Shown here piece after piece: positions 7,111 through 15,273 of a DNA stretch of 60,484 nt. The stretch spans positions 56,318-116,801 of the forward strand of contig NZ_DFUE01000019.1 of assembly GCF_002379585.1 (NCBI RefSeq), written 5' to 3'. A program made the position numbers and the translations under genes. This DNA comes from Pseudomonas sp. UBA4194. Lineage in GTDB: Bacteria > Pseudomonadota > Gammaproteobacteria > Pseudomonadales > Pseudomonadaceae. Under the pieces are notes generated by a model, which saw only the letters and a list, made by a program, of their open reading frames with translations, did not search any database and had not been told where the DNA came from. How positions within the stretch are numbered: position 1 is the stretch's first letter; the number at the start of each line of letters is the position of its first letter.

Positions 7111-7962
7111 TCAAACATCGGCGAGGTATAAGCCAGACTCAGCCTCCATCCTCACCAGGCTCTCAATGATTTGAGCGCGTTTCACGCCACGCGTCTCAGC
7201 TAGCGCATCAAGCTGAGCGATCACTGCTTTCGAGAGCATGACGTTGACCTGCTTCTTGTCTGCGGCGCGTTCGTCGAATTGCTTACGGCTCCATCGCTTC
7301 TTGATCTCTCGAATCATCGCCGCCCGTTCGTAACGGCCTACATCGGCCTGGTCGAAGAACATCAGCAGCTCTTGGTGGTTGCTGATTGGCGCTTGCCTGG
7401 ATAGCGGGGACAGATGCTTCTTCTCAAGCCATTCCCAGGCGCAAACACAGCGCCTTTCGCTCTCCTTTTTATCGGCAAACCACTCGAACTCGATGTCCTT
7501 CGACTTGTGCCTACGCCAGTCCCGGTGAAGGTCATCGATCTGGGATGCCTTCTCAGCAATATCGACATCCCAAAGGTCGACCATGGCGATGAGGCGATCC
7601 CTGCCAGTGAGGTGGACTAGGTCGCGATGCAGGCGCAGGTTAGTCATCTGTTCGATCTCGCGGATCAGCCACCGGTGCTGCCGTTCATCCTCTTCGATCC
7701 AGTCCAGCTTTTCGTTTGGAAGTAGGAATCGGTCCTTCTGTCTAGGGATGCGGGACTGGAAGAACCTCTGGCTCCTCAGGGCCCTGGCTATCTCGTCACG
7801 CATGGTGAGGCCGTTGCAGGTACTGAGATCAAGCCTGGCTTCTTTGTAGTAGTAGAGGAACAGCCACAACCAGATGTCGTGGCGATGGTTTTGATGAGGC
7901 TCTTGGAGTAGCTCGCTCAGCCTGTCCGCATCCTTATTGCGTGTGCGATTGTTGATTTCCAT
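7111..7962 (-). CDS. Island protein with C-terminal ribbon-helix-helix-like domain
   Basis: A 283-aa protein. Residues 1-225 are highly charged and helical, with many Trp and Arg residues, and match no family I know. Residues ~228-283 (KKQVNVMLSKAVIAQLDALA, then GVKRAQIIESLVRME) have the beta-strand plus two-helix pattern of MetJ/Arc/CopG DNA-binding domains. A strictly phased array of eight 7-bp repeats lies 35-117 bp upstream of its start codon, the kind of site RHH proteins bind cooperatively, so autoregulation is likely. It is the first gene inside the island's left end. It could be a maintenance, partition or copy-control regulator; the large N-terminal part is unexplained. Confidence 0.65.
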   Translation of the reverse strand: MEINNRTRNKDADRLSELLQEPHQNHRHDIWLWLFLYYYKEARLDLSTCNGLTMRDEIARALRSQRFFQSRIPRQKDRFLLPNEKLDWIEEDERQHRWLIREIEQMTNLRLHRDLVHLTGRDRLIAMVDLWDVDIAEKASQIDDLHRDWRRHKSKDIEFEWFADKKESERRCVCAWEWLEKKHLSPLSRQAPISNHQELLMFFDQADVGRYERAAMIREIKKRWSRKQFDERAADKKQVNVMLSKAVIAQLDALAETRGVKRAQIIESLVRMEAESGLYLADV

Positions 7963-7996
7963 GTCATCTCATCCGGTCTAGGCGGCTATAGGGGCA

Positions 7997-8084
7997 GAAT
8001 CTAGGTGATTCTACATTGATTCTATGGATGTTCTAGATCGATTCTAGCTTATTTCTATGAGTATTCTACAGCGATTCTAGAATC
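7997..8084. promoter_or_regulatory. Phased array of eight GATTCTA heptads (11-bp period)
   Basis: Heptads of consensus GATTCTA start at 7997, 8007, 8018, 8029, 8040, 8051, 8062 and 8073. The intervals are 10 then six times 11 bp. Four copies are exact and the others differ at one or two positions (GAATCTA, TGTTCTA, ATTTCTA, TATTCTA). The last copy forms the palindrome GATTCTAGAATC (8073-8084). Each site lies on the same DNA face. It sits directly upstream of the RHH-domain gene (start 7962). Confidence 0.8.
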
Positions 8085-8500
8085 ATATTTTTTGGTTATC
8101 ACCAAGTTTCATTGGGGTTTTATTGAGGTTATTGCTGACTACAGAGTCTTTTTTAGCTTCCCCTTGTGCAATAGGAGAGCTCAGGATAGGACGCGGCTAC
8201 TGGAAGCATGGCTTTGCTATCCATGCTCAGGCGGGCGGAAGTGCATCTGGGGGAAACGGATCTGATGTACAAACTCAAGCCGGATGTTCTCCTGGGCGTG
8301 GCGTGAGTCCGGGCGGTTTCTGAGTGAGGTCGGGTAGTCACAAGGTGGGCTAGGGTCTGAGTCAGCGCTCGGGAGCAGAGCGCTGTACGTATGTACGTAC
8401 ACAGCTTGAAGGTGCACCGTAGGAGCGCCTGCGGATCAGTTCTTCAGTGTTTTTTTACCGGCTCTGCCAATCCTCTGAACGAATACGAGGAGCCCCGTTC
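8085..8500. other. Intergenic stretch, no convincing gene
   Basis: About 415 bp between the heptad array and alpA. A 32-codon ORF (8208-8306, beginning MALLSMLRRAEVHLGETDL) reads like part of a protein but has no clear ribosome binding site; it may be a small gene or a remnant. An imperfect inverted repeat (GCTGTACGTA / TACGTACACAGC, 8382-8405) is the only other structure I see. It could contain the alpA promoter. Confidence 0.35.
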
Positions 8501-8731
8501 ATGAGGATCATCCGTCTGAAAGAAGTCATCGACTCGACCGGCCTTGCCCGATCGACCATCTACAAATACATCGCGGAAGGAACCTTCCCGAAACCGGTCT
8601 CGCTGGGCGACCGTTGCGTCGGCTGGGTCGATAGCGAGGTGCATGACTGGATCCTGGCCAGGATCGAGGAGCGTGACCAGGCTGAGGGAGGCGCTGCGCG
8701 CCCAATCGGCCATCTGAGTATGGCCAGCTAG
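8501..8731 (+). CDS. alpA: AlpA-family transcriptional regulator
   Basis: A 76-aa protein with the AlpA/prophage CP4-57 pattern: MRIIRLKEVIDSTGLARSTI, then YKYIAEGTFPKPVSLGDRCV and a GWVDSEVHDWI ending. This is a MerR-like winged HTH. In P4-like satellites and genomic islands AlpA proteins switch on excision or integrase genes. The start at 8501 is chosen because GAGGAG lies 7-12 bp upstream; the upstream in-frame start has none. A perfect 13-bp stem-loop follows the stop by 12 bp. Confidence 0.85.
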   Translation: MRIIRLKEVIDSTGLARSTIYKYIAEGTFPKPVSLGDRCVGWVDSEVHDWILARIEERDQAEGGAARPIGHLSMAS

Positions 8732-8743
8732 CACTGCCATCTT

Positions 8744-8773
8744 CGCCATGACCGGCATTGGCCGGTCATGGCG
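8744..8773. terminator. Perfect 13-bp stem-loop downstream of alpA
   Basis: CGCCATGACCGGC (8744-8756) pairs exactly with GCCGGTCATGGCG (8761-8773) around a 4-nt loop. No T-run follows, so a classical intrinsic terminator is not certain; an RNA-end or DNA-structural role is possible. The rest of the gap up to 9211 holds no gene that I can support. Confidence 0.5.
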
Positions 8774-9211
8774 CTTATGCCGCCGTTCAGTCCCTGACTG
8801 TTCGGCTCCGCATGGAAAGTCGTGGCAGTGTTGCTCCCGCCGCCCCGATAGCCTCAGTTCCGATATCTGGCTCAGGCCTCTTCGGCTTGATTTATTTCCG
8901 AAATCCGAACTCGGAAAAAATTGCCGCCATGGCGGGATGATTGAGGTGGCTTTGCCCAAGCTGGTCGGAGAAGTAAATTGCGGTGCGGGTATTATGCTTT
9001 TACTAGTTATTACCACCCGAAGGGTTCACGCCTAACGGAGTAGCAACCTTCACTGACCTACACAGGGAGTTGGGGGCTGAACCACTACCTGAAGGGCTAG
9101 CACTACAACGAATGCAGATAGATCAACCAACTGATCAGGCAAGCAAGGTAACGGTTAAAAAGTACACAGCAGGCACCGGTTATGAAACTCAACCAATGAG
9201 AGGTCATAACC
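8774..9211. other. Intergenic stretch, nothing recognised
   Basis: About 440 bp between the stem-loop after alpA and the Gp2-like gene. ORFs here are short, overlapping and without ribosome binding sites. It probably contains the promoter of the Gp2-like gene. No tRNA, terminator or clear repeat was seen. Confidence 0.4.
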
Positions 9212-9910
9212 ATGCTCAACGATACCAATACCATCCAACGCTACCCACTCCGTCATCCTGCCAATACAAACCTCCATCTGCACTACGGGGAGACCTTTGA
9301 GGGCTTCCGCTTGATGGGCGACAAAGGGCCTTTCATTCGTGAGTACCTGTCTGATCTCAAGCACACTATCGGGCTGGCATTGGCTGAGTATCCGAGGGTC
9401 TTGGCCTTTAGAGTGGATCTCCGTTTGCCACTGGGCGTTGAGCTACCCGACTACACCTTTACGAATCAGGTCATCAGCCGGTTCTTCGAATCGTTTACGA
9501 AGAAGATCCAGTACCGCCAGGAGCGAGTGGCTGAGCGTGGCTACTCGCGTGGCTGCAAAGTACGGTATGTCTGGTCGAGAGAGATCGGTCAGGGAGGTCG
9601 GCAGCATTATCACCTGCTGATCCTGTTGAACCGCGATGCCTACTACACCATTGGGCGGCTGGGTTCAGACCGGGTGAACATGATCAGTCGTATAGAGGAG
9701 TCCTGGGCAGGTGCGCTGAGGTTACCGGTCGATCAGGTGAAAGGGCTGGTGCACATCCCGAAGGATGCTGAGTATCGAGTCGATCGTGAGATCCGCCGAG
9801 ATGGGGTCGATGAGCTGCCCAAGCTGTTCTACCGAGCCAGCTACCTGTGTAAGAAAGCGACCAAGTCCTACGGGGATCGTCAGCGAGGATTCGGCACCAG
9901 CCGAGGGTAG
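9212..9910 (+). CDS. Inovirus Gp2/YagK-YfjJ family replication-type protein
   Basis: A 232-aa protein. Key blocks are VLAFRVDLRLP, then RGCKVRYVWSREIGQGGRQH, YHLLILLNRDAY and the ending YRASYLCKKATKSYGD...RGFGTSR. This order matches the inovirus Gp2 / YagK-YfjJ C-terminal family found in P4-like islands. The His-x-His in RQHYHLL suggests an HUH-type Rep nuclease fold, though the catalytic Tyr cannot be assigned by eye. The start is backed by GAGAGGTC 8-15 bp upstream. It may initiate replication or nicking of the excised element. An inverted repeat (TCCTGGCC 9948 / GGCCAGGA 9975) lies just downstream. Confidence 0.75.
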   Translation: MLNDTNTIQRYPLRHPANTNLHLHYGETFEGFRLMGDKGPFIREYLSDLKHTIGLALAEYPRVLAFRVDLRLPLGVELPDYTFTNQVISRFFESFTKKIQYRQERVAERGYSRGCKVRYVWSREIGQGGRQHYHLLILLNRDAYYTIGRLGSDRVNMISRIEESWAGALRLPVDQVKGLVHIPKDAEYRVDREIRRDGVDELPKLFYRASYLCKKATKSYGDRQRGFGTSRG

Positions 9911-10009
9911 TGGCTACCTACTGCGCAATAGCACCATGCCCATGGAATCCTGGCCTGCCAATGGTTTAGGCTACGGCCAGGAATCTAAGGCTGACATGAG
10001 CGCTGCGGG

Positions 10010-12160
10010 ATGACGGAAAATGGAGAGCGCTGCCGACGGCATTATCAGTCGGTTGACGAACGCAATCACCCAGCGATCAGCAAGGGCTGCGCTCTTGATG
10101 AAAGTCTGCATCATTTCCTCGACCAGCGCCCGGCGGGCAAGAACCAGTCAGCACTTGAGCGTGCGCAAGGCCTGGCAGCGGCATTGTTTTGGTTTGATGC
10201 GGATGCGGTTGCTCAATCCGAACTCGCCAGCCTCGCACTCAGCAGGGTGCTGCATTTCGATCATGCAGTCAGCATCGATCTGCTGTTGCACCTCGCTAGC
10301 CATAATCCGGAAACCCTTCAGTGGGCGATTCGCTACTCGAAGCTATTTGAGCGAACAGAATCACCGCTCTGGCTTGCGCTGCGTGCGGCGCTCGCCGGGG
10401 ATGAGTGGCAAGTTTTCTTCGGTGTCTGTGATCGCCTGCTTGATCGGCTCAGGCCTTTTGATGAGCTGATAGCCCTAGCTGAAAAACAGCTTAAGCACTT
10501 ATCGCTGCTGGAGCTGTTTTCCTACCTCAGTGTTCTGGCCTATGAGGCCTTTGCGGAAGATGTGCCTGCTGATCGCTCCGGTCAGCAGTGGAAGGTTTAC
10601 AACCGCATTATCTTGAACAAGCTCCGTGATTGCTCGGAAGAGGATTTTCGCCTGAGCGAGTCACTGCTCGGACAATCGCTGAAACGGCATCTGTCACCGA
10701 TTATCTTTCCCGGATCCAGCAATTCTGACGTGGTGAGATGTCGTCAAAATCTCGAATCTTTAGCCCTTTTGATCGGGGCCACCCAAGAGCGGATCGACTA
10801 CGAAGATTCCATCGACTGGTTCTGCTTCGATCCGGAATGCCGTTACCAGCTAAAACCGGGTGAGTCGGTGATCTACAGCCAGTCTGAGGCGGAAACAAAA
10901 CGATGGCAGCGCACCGGGCGTAAGAGCGATCTGCTTTGGCACTACTGGGTGAATCGTGCCGTACAGGCATTCGTCGATTCCGACATGGCTGAACAAAGTA
11001 TCGGTTCGCCTGAGAATCATGAGCTGAACCAGCTGGCCTATATCAAGGCGGTTCGCAGCAAGCTGCAGTTACAGCAGATCTACGGCTTGGGTGATCGAGT
11101 TTCGCTCGGTGATGGCTCGCAGGTTCAGCTACACCACTTGCTGCTGGCTAGCGAGCTGACCTCGGTTTTCTTTCAGAAAGAGTTTATCCAGCCATTCCAG
11201 AGTCACTTGCGCGAATCGGGCGTGCTTGCCCAGGCACTAGGGCGATTAGCCATGAATGGCATGCTTTCCGGTGAAAACCGGTTCCCGATGACTTGGTCAG
11301 AAGAGCAAGAAAAGATTCGCAGAATCACTGGCTGGACTGTCTGCGAAGAACACCCGAAAGGCAGCGCCGGTTCGGCCAAGGCAATTCTGACGTTCTGGAC
11401 CAGCGACCTCAAGGCGCTATCACAGCAATTGAAGCAGCAGCCTCGCACGCCTGCGCCGCGCCTGTACGAGCAGCCTTTCTACAAAATCGGCCGTTACAGC
11501 TTTCAGTTTCCCTTGGTTGGTGCGAAGCAGAACAACCTGACGGCGGCCATCAATAAACTTCGGCGCGTGAATACCTGTCGGGCCGATATGCAGACAGAAA
11601 CCCAGCGCGTAGAACTCGCGCTGGCCGAGAGCCTTAGGCAGCGAGGTTTTTCTGTTGAGGTGGGTTATCGGCCACTGGCTACCGAAGTGGACGATGCCGG
11701 TGAGGTGGATCTGATCTGCCACCAGGATGGCGTACTACTGCTCTTTGAGCTCAAGTCCGGGTATATCCGCTCGACAACCCATGAGGTTTGGCTGCATCGC
11801 ACCAACACGTTACGCAAGGCTGCTTGGCAGTTAAGGCGTAAGCAGGTTGCGGTGCTCAGTGCGCTGATGGCTGATCAAGATCTGCGCGCCAGATTGGGCT
11901 ATCACGGTCTGGAGCCTGAAACAGATATGCATGCCTGGATCGTCGACACGTCCATTGAGCTCGATGGCCAGTCAGTCGATGGCTTCAGGGTGGTGTGCCG
12001 TGAAGCGCTTGAGGTCATTTTGCGCGATGAGCAGCATCTGCTCAGGCCGTTAGACCCGCTTGATGAAGATGATCCACGCACATTGTTCCCTGGTGGGTTT
12101 ACTGCTGACCGATTCGTTGACCTAGCCGAGTCAGGGGAACTGTGGCAAGACATTTGTTAG
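10010..12160 (+). CDS. Large unknown protein with C-terminal PD-(D/E)XK-like nuclease domain
   Basis: A 716-aa protein. Residues ~1-520 are mostly helical with no recognised domain. Residues ~530-640 show a PD-(D/E)XK-type core: an N-terminal helix (ETQRVELALAESL), Asp567 in GEVDLI, then Glu580 and Lys582 in LLFELKSG, and a following helix with Gln (RKAAWQLRRKQ). This is the pattern of Mrr/NERD-like restriction nucleases. It lies upstream of the HTH-hsdRMS operon with a 160-bp gap, on the same strand, inside a defence island. That context suggests an anti-phage role, but no system with this architecture comes to mind. The start ATG has only a weak ribosome site, so it could begin downstream. 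Confidence 0.6.
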   Translation: MTENGERCRRHYQSVDERNHPAISKGCALDESLHHFLDQRPAGKNQSALERAQGLAAALFWFDADAVAQSELASLALSRVLHFDHAVSIDLLLHLASHNPETLQWAIRYSKLFERTESPLWLALRAALAGDEWQVFFGVCDRLLDRLRPFDELIALAEKQLKHLSLLELFSYLSVLAYEAFAEDVPADRSGQQWKVYNRIILNKLRDCSEEDFRLSESLLGQSLKRHLSPIIFPGSSNSDVVRCRQNLESLALLIGATQERIDYEDSIDWFCFDPECRYQLKPGESVIYSQSEAETKRWQRTGRKSDLLWHYWVNRAVQAFVDSDMAEQSIGSPENHELNQLAYIKAVRSKLQLQQIYGLGDRVSLGDGSQVQLHHLLLASELTSVFFQKEFIQPFQSHLRESGVLAQALGRLAMNGMLSGENRFPMTWSEEQEKIRRITGWTVCEEHPKGSAGSAKAILTFWTSDLKALSQQLKQQPRTPAPRLYEQPFYKIGRYSFQFPLVGAKQNNLTAAINKLRRVNTCRADMQTETQRVELALAESLRQRGFSVEVGYRPLATEVDDAGEVDLICHQDGVLLLFELKSGYIRSTTHEVWLHRTNTLRKAAWQLRRKQVAVLSALMADQDLRARLGYHGLEPETDMHAWIVDTSIELDGQSVDGFRVVCREALEVILRDEQHLLRPLDPLDEDDPRTLFPGGFTADRFVDLAESGELWQDIC

Positions 12161-12320
12161 CGGCAGAGTCCGCCCTGGATTCAATGCCCTGTGGGTCCCG
12201 ATATTCGTCTTGTAGCACCTGGTAAATTCTCTACTTCTATAACTGCACGTTATCCCTCGTGCTGATAGACTTCAGCCGACTTTAAACGACTATGGCTGCT
12301 TAAGCTTGAGCGTAACCATA

Positions 12321-12524
12321 ATGAGCACTGAACCTTGGGTCACTGCCGAACAGGTTTCCCTTCACTTGGGGGTGGCCAAAGACACAGTGTATCGCTGGCG
12401 CGAGCGTAAGGCTTTGCCGGCGCACAAAGTTGGTCGTCTATGGAAATTTCAGCTATCTGAGGTCGATGAGTGGGTGCGTGCGGGTGGCGCAGACGAGCAC
12501 CAAAACTCAGGGAATGAGCAATGA
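12321..12524 (+). CDS. Excisionase/MerR-type HTH protein leading the hsd operon
   Basis: A 67-aa protein with an excisionase-type winged HTH: WVTAEQVSLHLGVAKDTVYR, then WRERKALPAHKVGRLWKFQL and SEVDEWV. ATG 12321 is chosen over a TTG five codons upstream. The stop overlaps the hsdR start (ATGA, 4 bp), so the two are translationally coupled. Such small HTH proteins commonly lead type I R-M operons and probably act as the operon's controller, although some resemble phage excisionases. Confidence 0.8.
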   Translation: MSTEPWVTAEQVSLHLGVAKDTVYRWRERKALPAHKVGRLWKFQLSEVDEWVRAGGADEHQNSGNEQ

Positions 12525-15253
12525 CTACTCCGAGCTACAATGAAGCGCACACAAGAGCTCAGGTCATCGACTCTCAGCTTGCTCATGCTGGCTGGTCTCA
12601 AAGTCGGCGGACTCTTGTCGAAGAATTTTTACTCAAAACAGCCGAGCCCGCCGGCAACTATGGCAACGAGCAATTTGCTGACTACGTTCTTCTCGGTTCA
12701 GATGGCAATCCGATTGCTGTAGTCGAGGCCAAGCGGTCATCGCGTGATGAGCTTGCTGGAAAGCGTCAGGCCGCTGACTACGCAGACGCAATCAAGGCCA
12801 AATTCGGTAACGACCCCTTCATTTTTCTCACCAACGGCAAAGAGATTCAATTCTGGGATCGTGAGCGCTATGCGCCCCGAAAAATCTCGGGGTTCTACAC
12901 GCGAGACGACTTAGAGCGACTGCGCCATCAGCGGCAGTTTGCTCAGCCGCTGGGCGGTGTCACCATCAGCGCTGCGATCGCAGGTCGCGACTATCAGAAC
13001 GAAGCTATTCGGCGTGTCACTGAGGGGGTAGATGCGGCCAAGCGCAAATTCTTGCTGGTGATGGCTACAGGCACAGGTAAGACTCGGACGACCATCGCCC
13101 TTGTTGATACTTTGCTGCGATCAAAGCGCGTGCAACGAGTTCTATTCCTGGCCGATCGCAGGGAATTAGTGCGCCAAGCTATGTCGGAGTTCAAGTCCCA
13201 CTTACCCAACGAGAGTTTGGCTCGCATCGAGTCCGGCGAAACCTCCGGTGCACGCATTCAGTTCTCGACTTACCCCAGCATGATGCAGGTTTATTCGCGC
13301 CTGTCGGTGGGTTATTACGATCTGATCGTGGCCGATGAAAGTCACCGTTCTATCTACCAACGATATAAGGCGGTCTTCGATCACTTCGACGCAATCCAGC
13401 TCGGGCTGACAGCGACCCCCACTGACTACATCGATCACAACACCTTCGAGCTGTTTGATTGTGGTGACGGCGCGCCCAGCTACTACTACAGCTACGAGCA
13501 AGCGATTGCCGACCAGAACCTGGTGAACTACCGCGTGCTGGATGCACAAACCAACTTTCAACTTCAGGGCATCCAGGGCGACGCACTACCCGAGCCCTTG
13601 AAGCAGATGGCCCGCGATCAGGGCGTAGATATCGATGAGCTCAACTTCGATGGCAGTGACATCGAAAAGGGAATCATCAACCAGGGCACCAACGATGCCA
13701 TGGTGCGAGAATTTATGGATAAGAGCCGCAAAGATGTGCGCGGTCTACCACACAAGTCCATCATCTTCGCCGTCAGCCACGCCCATGCAAAACGGCTCTA
13801 CGAGGGATTTAACCGTCTGTATCCTGAGCTGCAGCGCCAAGGCATGGCTGAAATTATCGATAGCCATATGGAGCGCGCTGACGCGACGCTGGATGATTTC
13901 AAGTACCGCACCATGCCGCGTGTGGCTATTTCGGTTGACATGCTCGACACCGGCGTAGACGTCCCCGCTATCCAAAACTTGGTCTTCGCGAAGCCTGTGT
14001 TTAGCAAGGTTAAGTTCTGGCAGATGATCGGGCGCGGCACGCGGCTGCATACCGACAAGGCCACCGGTGAGACCAAGAAAGATTTCTTGATCATCGATCA
14101 CTGGAAAAACTTCGCGTACTTCAAGCTTAAACCCGACGGCGAGGTCGACCATCCCAGCGAACCGCTACCGGTTCGCCTATTTCGACTGCAGCTTGAAAAG
14201 TGGCAGCTCCTGGAAGCACAGCAGCAAGACACACAAGCCACCATTGCCGATTTGCAGGCGATGCTGCAGGCATTGCCCCGTCACAGCATCAATGTACGTC
14301 CGCACTGGGACGAACTCGACGCGCTGACAGCGCAATGGCCAAAGCCCAGTCAAGGCGCAATTGAACACCTGTCGCAAGCCATCGCTCCTCTGATGCGACT
14401 AGCCCCACTGGCTGGCCTAGATGAACTTCAATTTCGCATCTGGTGCGAGCGTCTCTCAGTGGCTTGGCTTAAAGGTGATGCGAGCGAACAGGCCAAAGTG
14501 CGTGAGCGCATTCACGAGGCGATTGAAAGTCTGGCCGAAAACATCCCTCAGGTGCAGCGTGTAGCCGAACAACGAGCCTGGGTTCAATCGGCCGGCTTCT
14601 GGCAACACTTGGATATGGCGCGTTTGATCACACTACAAACCGTATTCGCCCCGCTGATGCGCTACCGCACCACCACACCCAGCCGCACGGTTGAAATCAA
14701 CCTGCCGGACAGCATTACCCAGCGCAGTTGGATCATCTACGGACCCACAGGCGAAGGTGCTTTTGCCGAAAGTTATCGCGAGCAGGTAGAGGCGCTGGTG
14801 CGCCGACTGGCTGACCAGCTTCCTGAGTTGGCCAAGCTAAAGCAAGGTGAGCATTTGGGCGATGACGAGTTGGAACGAATCAACAACACGCTGAACCAGG
14901 CTGATCTATTCGTCACCGAAGACACCTTGCGTAAAGCCTTTGAAGCCCCCGCCGCATCGTTGCCCGACTTCCTGCGGCACATACTTTGCGAAGGCGCGCA
15001 CCTGCCTAACCGTGAGCAGCGCATCAATGCCGCGTTCGATGCGTTCATTGCCGCACACGGCTATTTGCGCGCCAACCAACTCAACTTCCTGCGGGCCGTA
15101 AAGGCTGCCGTGCTACGCCACGGGCGCATTACCCGCGCTGCACTCAGCGAGCCGCCGCTGTCGCGCGTGGGCCGAGTGGAAACGTTGTTTCCGCCGCAGG
15201 ACATCGACGAACTCATCAACCTCACCAACCAGTTGTTGGATGAGGCAGCCTGA
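12521..15253 (+). CDS. hsdR: Type I restriction enzyme, HsdR (ATP-dependent translocase/nuclease)
   Basis: A 910-aa protein. The N-terminal nuclease domain has Asp54 (ADYVLL) and Glu69/Lys71 (VVEAKRSS). The SF2 motor has Walker A MATGTGKT (181-188), DESH (272-275), GLTATP and the motif VI-type QMIGRGTR. The ~300-residue helical C-terminus would bind the methylase core. With HsdM and HsdS it would translocate DNA and cut at unmodified targets. The gene order is R-M-S and the motor is intact, so no inactivation is seen. It overlaps the HTH gene by 4 bp and precedes hsdM by 20 bp. Confidence 0.93.
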   Translation: MTTPSYNEAHTRAQVIDSQLAHAGWSQSRRTLVEEFLLKTAEPAGNYGNEQFADYVLLGSDGNPIAVVEAKRSSRDELAGKRQAADYADAIKAKFGNDPFIFLTNGKEIQFWDRERYAPRKISGFYTRDDLERLRHQRQFAQPLGGVTISAAIAGRDYQNEAIRRVTEGVDAAKRKFLLVMATGTGKTRTTIALVDTLLRSKRVQRVLFLADRRELVRQAMSEFKSHLPNESLARIESGETSGARIQFSTYPSMMQVYSRLSVGYYDLIVADESHRSIYQRYKAVFDHFDAIQLGLTATPTDYIDHNTFELFDCGDGAPSYYYSYEQAIADQNLVNYRVLDAQTNFQLQGIQGDALPEPLKQMARDQGVDIDELNFDGSDIEKGIINQGTNDAMVREFMDKSRKDVRGLPHKSIIFAVSHAHAKRLYEGFNRLYPELQRQGMAEIIDSHMERADATLDDFKYRTMPRVAISVDMLDTGVDVPAIQNLVFAKPVFSKVKFWQMIGRGTRLHTDKATGETKKDFLIIDHWKNFAYFKLKPDGEVDHPSEPLPVRLFRLQLEKWQLLEAQQQDTQATIADLQAMLQALPRHSINVRPHWDELDALTAQWPKPSQGAIEHLSQAIAPLMRLAPLAGLDELQFRIWCERLSVAWLKGDASEQAKVRERIHEAIESLAENIPQVQRVAEQRAWVQSAGFWQHLDMARLITLQTVFAPLMRYRTTTPSRTVEINLPDSITQRSWIIYGPTGEGAFAESYREQVEALVRRLADQLPELAKLKQGEHLGDDELERINNTLNQADLFVTEDTLRKAFEAPAASLPDFLRHILCEGAHLPNREQRINAAFDAFIAAHGYLRANQLNFLRAVKAAVLRHGRITRAALSEPPLSRVGRVETLFPPQDIDELINLTNQLLDEAA

Positions 15254-15273
15254 ACAGTTAAGGACACCACTGA

